From Bacteroidaceae bacterium (GTDB lineage Bacteria > Bacteroidota > Bacteroidia > Bacteroidales > Barnesiellaceae_A), in NCBI GenBank assembly GCA_017531985.1, contig JAFXJY010000016.1, positions 1 through 64,000 on the forward strand: a DNA stretch of 64,000 nt, written 5' to 3'. Below are positions 55,376 to 63,053 of this stretch, piece after piece. The notes beneath the pieces are model-generated. The model saw only the letters and a program-made list of their open reading frames with translations, was not told where the DNA came from and did not search any database. The number at the start of each line of letters is the position of its first letter. Positions within the stretch are counted from its first letter, which is position 1. A program made the position numbers and the translations under genes.

Positions 55376-56005
55376 ATGAAAATCAAAGTGTACAATCTTG
55401 TCATTCTTGACGCAAGTGGCTCTATGTATGTCATTCGTGAGCAAGCTATTAGTGGTATTAATGAAACTATCCAGTCAATCAAATTGGCACAACGTGAAAA
55501 TCCCGAACAAGAGCATTATTTCTCATTTGTATCCTTCAATAACAAAATGAGAACCGTTGCCGATTGTCAGCCCATCGAAGAGGTCGTAGAAATCAGTGAA
55601 GATACATATCGTCCTGAGGCCATGACAGCTCTATATGATGCAATGGGCTTGTCGCTTCTTGCTCTTGAAAGTAAAATCTCAGCCGACGATAGGGTATTGG
55701 TAACAATTATAACCGATGGCATGGAGAATGCATCCCAAGAATTTACAGGGACAGCTGTTAAGACATTGGTCGAGCGTCTCAAAAGTAAAGGTTGGGTATT
55801 TGCTTATATCGGAGCCAATCAAGATGTGGAAGCTGTTGCTGCCAAAATCGCTATTAAGAATACCATGTCGTTCGAAGCAACCGAGGTGGGTACTTGCTAT
55901 ATGATGAAGAACTTGGGTGCACAACGTGAAAAGTTCTACAAAAGAATGAGTTGTGACGCTCCGATGGATGCCGTAGATGAAAACGAAAATTTCTTTAAAA
56001 AGTAA
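55376..56005 (+). CDS. von Willebrand factor A domain protein
   Basis: A 209-residue cytoplasmic VWA protein. The MIDAS motif is complete: DASGS at residues 12-16, the Thr of EAMTALYDAMG and the Asp of IITDGMEN. Such soluble VWA proteins often bind partners in metal-dependent assemblies, or belong to tellurite/stress-type clusters. No partner gene is visible here. It begins after a Gly-rich purine stretch (AGGGAGGAATAGGAGGGG), unusual for this genome. Confidence 0.82.
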   Translation: MKIKVYNLVILDASGSMYVIREQAISGINETIQSIKLAQRENPEQEHYFSFVSFNNKMRTVADCQPIEEVVEISEDTYRPEAMTALYDAMGLSLLALESKISADDRVLVTIITDGMENASQEFTGTAVKTLVERLKSKGWVFAYIGANQDVEAVAAKIAIKNTMSFEATEVGTCYMMKNLGAQREKFYKRMSCDAPMDAVDENENFFKK

Positions 56006-56081
56006 GTCAAAATAAGTGCGAGGGGGGACGAAAGACTTCGTTGAGTAGAAACTGAACTATCCTCGATAGTAGAGTATATAG

Positions 56082-56126
56082 GGAACTGTGTCGGATGGAA
56101 AACGTTCTGGCACAGTTCCTTTCTTT
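56082..56126. terminator. terminator after the VWA gene
   Basis: GGAACTGTG pairs with CACAGTTCC around a 20-base interior that can extend the stem, then TTTCTTTTTC. It also lies between converging genes. Confidence 0.75.
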
Positions 56127-56152
56127 TTCTCATTATACTACCGATATACTAT

Positions 56153-57421
56153 TTATCGTCCCGAATAACACACCGCAGTACCTATCAATCGGTCGTATCT
56201 TGCTCCCGGAGGTCGATGATACACCTTTACAACATATTCGTTGACCGTCTCATAATAGTCACCTTCGGTAGGAGCAAGGGTTGCTATGTTACTTCCATCG
56301 GGGACAAAGGTGTACATATAGTTGTAAGAACCTTGTTTGAGCAGCAACACCTTTTCGTACTGTTGCAGCTGCTCGTTATATTGCATCATTGATTGGTTAT
56401 CGTAAGTATGGTTGGTTAATTCACCATCAATATAGACATTGCCACCAGCTAATGGGTCGGAGGCAAGAGCAAAATGCACAGCAATATAGTCGGCCTCCAA
56501 GTCACTATCTTCGGCATTGCTTTCGCGTATGACATAGCGACCATTCTGTGTGCGATCGTAGAGATAGTTCATGCCACATCGGGGATAGTCGGTGTTGAGT
56601 GTAGCATGGTAATAAGGCTCATAATATTCATATTGGGCAATGTTCATGCCCGGGTAGGTTATAGATACCATCTCAAATCGGCGATATTCGTTTCCTGCTG
56701 CAAAGATTAGTTCGCGATTGTGTTCAAAGATAATATCGTTATCCATAATACGCAATGGCCGAGTCGTAGTCACCTCGTTATCATAGCGACCATTTTGAGA
56801 TACAACAATTTTAAGGTCGTTGAATGGACTCTGTATCGTATAGAATGGGTGTGATACAACAACATCTATCTGCTGGTAAGTATCATTATATCCAATGTCG
56901 GTACGAGATGTAGCATTAGCGGTAACATGCACTTTGCGTTCAGTTACGCAGAAGCATGCTTGTGCAACAATCTCATCGCTATATTCGGGTGATATAAGTA
57001 CAGCATAATTACCCGAGTGGGTCAGTTGTACTTCATCGTTTGGTAACGTTATTCGATAATTGACATAATGTGCAAATGTGTTGGAAGAGTAAGCATAGTC
57101 GTTCACATCTTGAAGATTGATACCCTCCATATATTCCAGTTCCGACAAGCCCGAAGGTGTCCAGTCGGCATTACAATGAACAATGCGATATTGTAAGTAA
57201 GTAACATCTTCGGCCAGATGGTCGAATGAGATAACTATTCGATTGGCTTCACCAAGCGTGATGATGGGTGGCGACAACGGATTGTCTTCGACATACACTT
57301 GCAAGGTTCGCCAATCGAAGCCATTGGTGCGTGTATGATAAGTTTGTTGAGCCACAACGGTAATATTAGTTATGAAAACTATAATTATGACATTAAGTGT
57401 GTGTAAAAACAACTTTTTCAT
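56153..57421 (-). CDS. DUF5103 protein (type IX secretion plug-like)
   Basis: A 422-residue exported protein (signal peptide ending VVAQ, residues 1-25). It matches DUF5103: NPLSPPIITLGE, IVISFDHLAEDVTYLQYRIV, CNADWTPSGLSELEYMEG, and NDYAYS. In Flavobacterium the DUF5103 protein plugs the SprA translocon of the type IX secretion system. A divergent C1 peptidase gene lies upstream. No other T9SS gene is in the window, so its role here stays inferred. Confidence 0.85.
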   Translation of the reverse strand: MKKLFLHTLNVIIIVFITNITVVAQQTYHTRTNGFDWRTLQVYVEDNPLSPPIITLGEANRIVISFDHLAEDVTYLQYRIVHCNADWTPSGLSELEYMEGINLQDVNDYAYSSNTFAHYVNYRITLPNDEVQLTHSGNYAVLISPEYSDEIVAQACFCVTERKVHVTANATSRTDIGYNDTYQQIDVVVSHPFYTIQSPFNDLKIVVSQNGRYDNEVTTTRPLRIMDNDIIFEHNRELIFAAGNEYRRFEMVSITYPGMNIAQYEYYEPYYHATLNTDYPRCGMNYLYDRTQNGRYVIRESNAEDSDLEADYIAVHFALASDPLAGGNVYIDGELTNHTYDNQSMMQYNEQLQQYEKVLLLKQGSYNYMYTFVPDGSNIATLAPTEGDYYETVNEYVVKVYHRPPGARYDRLIGTAVCYSGR

Positions 57422-57444
57422 AAGTCAATCGATATTTATAAACT

Positions 57445-57452
57445 CAAAGATA
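57445..57452 (-). promoter_or_regulatory. -7 box of the DUF5103 gene
   Basis: Minus-strand TATCTTTG matches the consensus, 24 bases before the start codon. Confidence 0.6.
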
Positions 57453-57485
57453 CAATTAAATTTGTGTTATATGGTACAAATGTAC

Positions 57486-57493
57486 TATATTTG
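57486..57493 (+). promoter_or_regulatory. -7 box of the C1 peptidase gene
   Basis: TATATTTG fits the consensus. It is divergent from the DUF5103 promoter at 57445-57452 and gives a leader of about 60 bases. Confidence 0.6.
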
Positions 57494-57557
57494 CACCAAA
57501 TATTGGACATAAATCGAAAATATAAGTTTAATCAAAACACCTAAATAACTAATAATT

Positions 57558-58760
57558 ATGAAAAATTACGCATGGGTATTAGCCCTGTCAATGACGTTGC
57601 CAATGTTTAGTGCATCGGCACAAGAGTGTGATACAATTGCACAACCCGAAGGTTATCAATTTACCGATACCAAAGTACTTCCTACTACACCCATTAAGAA
57701 CCAAGCTCAGTCAGGTACTTGTTGGAGCTTTGCCGGTATAGCACTGCTCGAAAACGAACTTCTTCGTGAAGGAAAACCCGAGTATGACTTGTCGGAGATG
57801 TGGATTGTGCGTCACTGTTATCTCGATAAAGTAGAACGATTTGTTCGTTATCATGGCACTTGCGAGCTGGCCGGTGGTGGCGGTGTAGTAGATGTTCCCT
57901 ACGTTGCAGCCAACTATGGTCTTGTACCCGAAGAGGCTTATAAAGGACTTAACTATGGTTATGATAAGCACAATCACAACGAACTTGATCGTGTGATGCG
58001 TACATTTGGCGAAGCTGTCGCTTCGGGCAAGAAACCCACCACAGCATGGAGCAATGCCGCAGCAGGTATTATAGATGCTTACTTGGGCGAAGTTCCTGAA
58101 ACATTTATCTACGAAGGCAAAGAATATACCCCCGAATCGTTCGAGGCTTCTTTGGGTCTTGATATGAACGACTATGTGTGCGTATCGTCATTTACTCATC
58201 ATCCTTTCTATACCCAGTTTGCGGTAGAAGTTCCCGACAACTGGTTGCATGGTATGTCCTACAATGTACCACTCGATGAGTTGCAACGCATCGTCGATGA
58301 AGCTATCGATGGCGGATACAGTGTATTGTGGGCTGCCGACGTAAGCGAGAAAGGATTCAACCGCAAGAAAGGTTTCATGGTGTGTCCTGCCGAGAAGAAG
58401 AGCGACGACATGAGTGAAGGTGAGTGGCTCAACTGGTCGAAGATGACCGACAAAGAGCGTGAAGATATGCGTTATAAACTCGATCGTCCCGGTGAAGAAC
58501 TCAATGTAACACAAGAGTTGCGTCAAGAAGCATACGACAACTATGAGACAACCGACGATCATGGCATGTTGCTTATGGGTAAAGCCGTTGACCAAATAGG
58601 TAACAAATACTACAAAGTGAAAAACTCTTGGAGTACTGCCAACGGTTACGATGGATACTATTATGCATCAGTACCTTATTTCCGCTACAAGACTATATGT
58701 GTAGTTGTTAACAAAAACGCCATATCGAAGGACCTTCGCAAGAAAATGGGTATTAAGTAA
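57558..58760 (+). CDS. C1-family aminopeptidase C/bleomycin hydrolase-like, exported
   Basis: A 400-residue papain-family peptidase with a signal peptide (ends SASAQ, about 22 residues). Active-site residues are clear: Gln and Cys in KNQAQSGTCWSFAG, His in DDHGMLLMG and Asn in VKNSWST. It fits the PepC/BleH group but is exported, unlike the cytoplasmic PepC of Firmicutes. Likely a periplasmic or surface aminopeptidase. Confidence 0.92.
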   Translation: MKNYAWVLALSMTLPMFSASAQECDTIAQPEGYQFTDTKVLPTTPIKNQAQSGTCWSFAGIALLENELLREGKPEYDLSEMWIVRHCYLDKVERFVRYHGTCELAGGGGVVDVPYVAANYGLVPEEAYKGLNYGYDKHNHNELDRVMRTFGEAVASGKKPTTAWSNAAAGIIDAYLGEVPETFIYEGKEYTPESFEASLGLDMNDYVCVSSFTHHPFYTQFAVEVPDNWLHGMSYNVPLDELQRIVDEAIDGGYSVLWAADVSEKGFNRKKGFMVCPAEKKSDDMSEGEWLNWSKMTDKEREDMRYKLDRPGEELNVTQELRQEAYDNYETTDDHGMLLMGKAVDQIGNKYYKVKNSWSTANGYDGYYYASVPYFRYKTICVVVNKNAISKDLRKKMGIK

Positions 58761-58799
58761 TAATGCTTATTTACTCGTAGCATAGTAATAAAACTTGTT

Positions 58800-58847
58800 T
58801 ATACAATAAGATGCTGTATTGCTTTGTAATACAGCATCTTATTGTAT
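58800..58847 (+). terminator. long perfect hairpin after the C1 peptidase gene
   Basis: TACAATAAGATGCTGTATT pairs with AATACAGCATCTTATTGTA around the 7-base loop GCTTTGT. A stem of 19 bp is long; there is little T-tract but a terminator is likely. Confidence 0.75.
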
Positions 58848-59207
58848 GTAGTATAATGAAAGGAATCATAGCGTAAGATGATTGTTATAAGTGTCATTGA
58901 CAGGAGGAATATCGCAAAGGCACATTATCTCGACAGATAGGAATGATTATCAGCTTCAAGCTATGCAAGCACTCCATATTCTTTATCATGGTACAGCCTC
59001 CGTAGAGAGTATCACGACTCTTTTCAATTCCGCTTGTCGGTTCGGCATATAGCTAACTTGTCATCCGAGTGAATATCACACTTGCTTGTGCATCACATTT
59101 CTTAAATATCCTTACACATTGCCAAAAAACTATCATTATCATTTTATTATACACAAAACTCTCCTTATCTTTACACCCGATTAAAGTTAAAGACATTCAC
59201 AACCCCT
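58848..59207. other. intergenic region before the sigma factor
   Basis: A 360-base gap. The only feature I see is TATCTTTA (59166-59173), a -7-like box with TTTTA 20 bases upstream, for the sigma factor gene. No open frame with protein-like features. Confidence 0.45.
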
Positions 59208-59762
59208 ATGACTCCCGTATATAACGAAGAGATAGTAGTTGCCAAATTGCAAAATCCATCGACCGCTCGCGATGCCTTTGGACAAGTTGTAGAGCATTAT
59301 GGTGAACGTATCTATTGGCAGATAAGAAAGATGGTCGTTTCGCATGAAGATGCCGATGACCTCTTACAGAATACCTTTCTCAAAGCATGGAACAGCATCG
59401 AACTGTTTCGCGGTGAGGCCAAGCTGTCGACTTGGCTTTATCGCATAGCTGTCAACGAAACCATAACATTTCTCAACAAAGAACGTCAACACAATAATAT
59501 ATCCATCGATAGCGACGACACCTTTCTGCTCAATAATATCGAGTCGGATGAGTGGTTTGATGGTGATGAACTACAATTGCGTCTGCAACGAGCCATTGCA
59601 TTATTGCCCGAAAAACAACGCTTGGTATTCAACATGAGGTATTTCGATGAGATGAAATATGAAGACATTTCCGAAATATTAGGTACATCGGTTGGAGCTT
59701 TAAAAGCATCGTATCATCATGCAACCAAAAAAATTGAGGAATATTTGTTATCCTGCGATTAA
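59208..59762 (+). CDS. ECF sigma-70 family RNA polymerase sigma factor
   Basis: A 184-residue ECF sigma factor: region 2 (DADDLLQNTFLKAWNSIELF, STWLYRIAVNE) and region 4 (LPEKQRLVFNMRYFDEMKYE, SVGALKASYHHATKKIEEYL). It heads a three-gene unit with a membrane protein and a periplasmic CpxP-like protein, implying an envelope signal. Its promoter motif could not be recognised. Confidence 0.92.
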   Translation: MTPVYNEEIVVAKLQNPSTARDAFGQVVEHYGERIYWQIRKMVVSHEDADDLLQNTFLKAWNSIELFRGEAKLSTWLYRIAVNETITFLNKERQHNNISIDSDDTFLLNNIESDEWFDGDELQLRLQRAIALLPEKQRLVFNMRYFDEMKYEDISEILGTSVGALKASYHHATKKIEEYLLSCD

Positions 59763-59809
59763 ACCATTTTATAATTATTTTGTCAAAGCAGTGTAAATAC
59801 TCCAATGCA

Positions 59810-60157
59810 ATGAAACAGAAGGAAAACATATTAGATAATATCGGTGGTAAGTCGGGATTTAAAGTGCCCGATGGATATTTCGAACAATTGTCGACTCGTA
59901 TCATCGATCAGCTGCCCGAGCGGGAATTGCCACAACCCGAGGTGATTACCACATGGCACAAGTTGCGTCCTTACATATACATGGCTGCCATGTTTGCCGG
60001 TATATGGCTCATGGTTCAAGTATTTGTGGCTCCGGCTGTCAACTCTCAGAACGAGATGATTGCCGAAACCGAGCATGAAGAAGATCTTGAAGAGTATATG
60101 CTATACTCCATGGATGAATATACAATATTTGAAACCCTATATGCTGAAAGTGAATAG
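59810..60157 (+). CDS. short membrane protein, possible anti-sigma partner
   Basis: A 115-residue protein with one membrane helix (about 52-70: YIYMAAMFAGIWLMVQVF), a cytoplasmic N-terminus containing FKVPDGYFE, a motif common in small proteins after Bacteroidetes sigma genes, and an acidic external C-terminus (EHEEDLEEYMLYSMDE). No zinc-binding anti-sigma motif is seen. Its place directly after the sigma factor suggests that it restrains it (inference). Confidence 0.65.
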   Translation: MKQKENILDNIGGKSGFKVPDGYFEQLSTRIIDQLPERELPQPEVITTWHKLRPYIYMAAMFAGIWLMVQVFVAPAVNSQNEMIAETEHEEDLEEYMLYSMDEYTIFETLYAESE

Positions 60158-60179
60158 ACCTCAATACAATCCTTATGAT

Positions 60180-60668
60180 ATGAAAAAGATAATTTCCATA
60201 CTATTATTGACATTGACATTGGCTCATGTTTCATCGGCTGTGGCACAAGACAACAAGCATGATGATAAACAAACTCGCAAAGAAAGATGGGAAAAGTTTC
60301 GTCAAGACAAGCACGATTTCTTTGCAAAAACAATGGAACTTACCGACGAACAGTCACAACAATTTTTCCCACTCTACGAAGAGATGGAAAAAAAATGTTT
60401 CGAGGCAGTGCGTGAAGTGCGTCGCGAGACTCGTGAGATAATGAACAATAAAAACGTTTCCGACGAGAAGTATAAAGCTGCCGCCGATCGTGCTGCTGCA
60501 TTAGATACCCGTAAGGCTGAGATTGAACGAGAGTACTATACCAAGTTCTGTCAAATTCTTACTCCTCGTCAACAATTCTTGTATCATCGTTGTGAGCATG
60601 AGTTTCAGAAAGCAACTATCAACAAAAAACACCACACAGCCAAGAAAGATGCTCAAAGGTGCAAGTAA
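60180..60668 (+). CDS. periplasmic CpxP/Spy-like protein
   Basis: A 162-residue exported protein (signal peptide ending AVAQ, residues 1-23). The mature part is helical and charged and has LTDEQSQQFFPLYEEME and ILTPRQQFLYHRCEHEF, LTxxQ-like motifs of the CpxP/Spy family. Such proteins act as periplasmic chaperones or sensors. Its position behind a sigma and membrane gene suggests an envelope-stress module. ATG 60180 is preferred; upstream codons overlap the previous gene. Confidence 0.78.
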   Translation: MKKIISILLLTLTLAHVSSAVAQDNKHDDKQTRKERWEKFRQDKHDFFAKTMELTDEQSQQFFPLYEEMEKKCFEAVREVRRETREIMNNKNVSDEKYKAAADRAAALDTRKAEIEREYYTKFCQILTPRQQFLYHRCEHEFQKATINKKHHTAKKDAQRCK

Positions 60669-60684
60669 ACTTTACTATACATCT

Positions 60685-60718
60685 TTGTTGTGTTGTTCGA
60701 AAATTTGCATTATCTTTA
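60685..60718 (+). promoter_or_regulatory. promoter of the collagen-like lipoprotein gene
   Basis: TTGTTG (60685-60690), 20 bases, then TATCTTTA (60711-60718), one base off the -7 consensus. Confidence 0.5.
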
Positions 60719-60756
60719 CAATCGTATAACGTTTACGCAACGAAAATATGACAGTT

Positions 60757-61242
60757 ATGAAGAAGATATTTACGATGATTGCATTGGCACTGATACTTGT
60801 ATCGTGCCAAGGTCCTATGGGACCGCAAGGTCCGCAAGGCCCTCCGGGACAACCGGGTGAGGGTGTTAACTGGAAAGTGTATGACTTTACCATTCCATCA
60901 GACCGTTGGGAATTAGTCAATGGTGAGAATCAACTGAACTCCTATTTCATGTATGTCTTCGACGGCAACGAAGCACCCAAGGAATTGCAATATGTTACCC
61001 AGTATGATGGCGATGTGTCGGGTTATTTCATAGGTCGTCTTGATAATGGCGAAGAACTATATTCACCACTCCCTTACGAAGTATATGCCGGTCAGGCCAA
61101 TGGAAACAATGAATGGTTGTGGAGCGAATTGTACACATTTGACTTCACTCGCAGTAGCATAGCTTTCTACGTCTACTACAACGATTTTGCGACCGGTACA
61201 CCACCTCCCACATGTACATTCCGTATGAGTTTTAAGTGGTAA
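60757..61242 (+). CDS. collagen-like lipoprotein
   Basis: A 161-residue lipoprotein (lipobox LVSC) whose mature end begins immediately with six G-x-y triplets (GPMGPQGPQGPPGQPGEG). A unique C-terminal beta-rich domain of about 120 residues follows (NWKVYDFTIPSDRWELV, TCTFRMSFKW). Gly-x-y stretches form collagen-like triple helices, so a trimer at the cell surface is plausible. ATG 60748 is an alternative start. No family is recognised for the C-terminal part. Confidence 0.78.
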   Translation: MKKIFTMIALALILVSCQGPMGPQGPQGPPGQPGEGVNWKVYDFTIPSDRWELVNGENQLNSYFMYVFDGNEAPKELQYVTQYDGDVSGYFIGRLDNGEELYSPLPYEVYAGQANGNNEWLWSELYTFDFTRSSIAFYVYYNDFATGTPPPTCTFRMSFKW

Positions 61243-61304
61243 AAAAGAAGTGAAATATCAGACGAAGACGATTTCGCTTTGCATACAATACAATACAATA
61301 TGAA

Positions 61305-61340
61305 GGCTCGGTTATCAAAAAAGATAGCTGAGTCTTTTCT
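61305..61340 (+). terminator. terminator of the collagen-like gene
   Basis: GGCTCGGTTATC pairs with GATAGCTGAGTC (three wobble pairs) around a 6-base A-loop, then TTTTCTTT. Confidence 0.7.
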
Positions 61341-61456
61341 TTAATTGTCGTCCCATTGATACTATTCATGATAGCTCTATATTATTGAACATACCTATAT
61401 GCAATATTTTCGTTCTAAGAAATAATAAGAAGATAATAAGATTGCAAAATTATTAC

Positions 61457-61464
61457 TAACTTCG
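61457..61464 (+). promoter_or_regulatory. -7-like box of the MATE gene
   Basis: TAACTTCG is one base off TAnnTTTG, 24 bases before the start codon. Confidence 0.4.
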
Positions 61465-61487
61465 CGGTGTGAAATTGTTTCATATAT

Positions 61488-62858
61488 ATGACCGATAAGC
61501 AATCCCCTCAAATATTAGGCACTGCGTCCGTTGGACACCTATTGGTGCAGTATTCCATTCCTGCCATTATAGCAATGACAGTGAGTTCGTTGTATCACAT
61601 CATCGACAGTATTTTCATAGGACAGGGAGTAGGTGCTATGGCCATTGCCGGGCTGGCGGTGACCTTTCCGCTTATGAACTTGGTTATAGCCTTTTGCAAC
61701 CTTGTGGGTATAGGTGGGGCAACTATCAGCTCGATATTTCTGGGGCAACGCGATATGGTGCGAGCTACCGAAACACTACACAATGTGGTGTGGTTGTGTC
61801 TCATCAGTTCATTCTGTTTCGGTGGCTTATCCCTTATTTTTCTTGACAGCATACTGCTGTTCTTCGGTGCGAGTCCCGATACATTACCCTACGCACGCGA
61901 GTTTATGCAAGTCATATTGATAGGTACACCTATTGCCTATCTTTTCATCGGACTCAATAATGTGATGCGTTCGACCGGCTATCCCACCAAGGCAATGTTC
62001 TCGTCGTTGATATCGGTTATTGCCAATGTCATATTAGCCCCCATCTTTATATTCGTGTTTCAATGGGGCATTCGCGGTGCTGCCTTGGCAACGCTCGTAT
62101 CGCAGATGATAGGTCTTGTGTGGGTGTTGATGCACTTTCTCAACAAGGCTAATTATGTTCATTTCGATACTCGTTACAATCGCCTGAAAGCACCCATTGT
62201 GGGACGCATATTTTCCATAGGCTTGTCACCATTCTTGATGAATGCTTGTAGTTGCTTGGTGGTTATAATTATCAACCGATCGTTTATGAAGTATGGCGGA
62301 GACTTGGCTGTGGGTGCTTATGGTATTACCAACCGCGTACTGATGCTCTTCGCTATGGTTGCTATGGGTATAACACAGGGCATGCAGCCTATTATCGGCT
62401 ACAACTACGGAGCCAATCAGATGCAACGTGTTCACCGAACACTTACCTATGGTATAGTGGCAGCTACCATTGTAACCTCGTTGGGGTTTGTGATGGCTCA
62501 GATTATCCCCACACCGGTAGCCCGTCTCTTTACAGCCGACGATACGCTCATTCAGTTGTCGGCCAACGGTTTGCGTATCTCGTGTATGGCTTTCTGTCTC
62601 ATCGGAGGGCAGATCGTGATATCCAACTTTTTTCAGTCCATCGGTAAGGCCAAGATTTCTATCTTTCTATCCCTCTCGCGACAGCTCATTTTCCTTATAC
62701 CCTCCTTGCTGATTCTACCCGGTATATATGGTATAGATGGAGTGTGGGCAAGTCTTCCATTATCCGATGCCATAGCATTTTTTGTAGCCATAGCAGCATT
62801 ATATATCTATTTACGGAATGCTCGACGCACTATTCAGAAGAGTTCCGAAGTAATATAA
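61488..62858 (+). CDS. MATE-family efflux transporter
   Basis: A 456-residue, 12-helix transporter (MATE_MatE repeats: QYSIPAIIAMTVSSLYHIID, IFIGQGVGAMAIAGLAVTFP, and a second-half copy from about residue 245). Expected to export organic cations with Na+ or H+. The substrate is unknown. It precedes purL, which has its own promoter. Confidence 0.9.
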   Translation: MTDKQSPQILGTASVGHLLVQYSIPAIIAMTVSSLYHIIDSIFIGQGVGAMAIAGLAVTFPLMNLVIAFCNLVGIGGATISSIFLGQRDMVRATETLHNVVWLCLISSFCFGGLSLIFLDSILLFFGASPDTLPYAREFMQVILIGTPIAYLFIGLNNVMRSTGYPTKAMFSSLISVIANVILAPIFIFVFQWGIRGAALATLVSQMIGLVWVLMHFLNKANYVHFDTRYNRLKAPIVGRIFSIGLSPFLMNACSCLVVIIINRSFMKYGGDLAVGAYGITNRVLMLFAMVAMGITQGMQPIIGYNYGANQMQRVHRTLTYGIVAATIVTSLGFVMAQIIPTPVARLFTADDTLIQLSANGLRISCMAFCLIGGQIVISNFFQSIGKAKISIFLSLSRQLIFLIPSLLILPGIYGIDGVWASLPLSDAIAFFVAIAALYIYLRNARRTIQKSSEVI

Positions 62859-62882
62859 CCCCATTGTCGCAGTAACACTATA

Positions 62883-62918
62883 TCAACTCACTATCCACCC
62901 CGGCCGATAGTGAGTTGA
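62883..62918 (+). terminator. hairpin after the MATE gene
   Basis: TCAACTCACTATC pairs with GATAGTGAGTTGA around a 10-base loop; the T-tract is weak. Confidence 0.65.
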
Positions 62919-62959
62919 ATAATATTTATAAATCATGTTCAATTGTTGGTGCAAAAACC

Positions 62960-62990
62960 TTTGACTTGATGTTATTTTTCATTACATTTG
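62960..62990 (+). promoter_or_regulatory. promoter of purL
   Basis: TTTG (62960-62963), 19 bases, TACATTTG (62983-62990): a complete Bacteroidetes promoter, about 63 bases before the start codon. Confidence 0.7.
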
Positions 62991-63053
62991 CACACATATT
63001 TCCGATGAGGATTACATCATCGGGTTAATGTCAATTCTTAAACACAACACATA

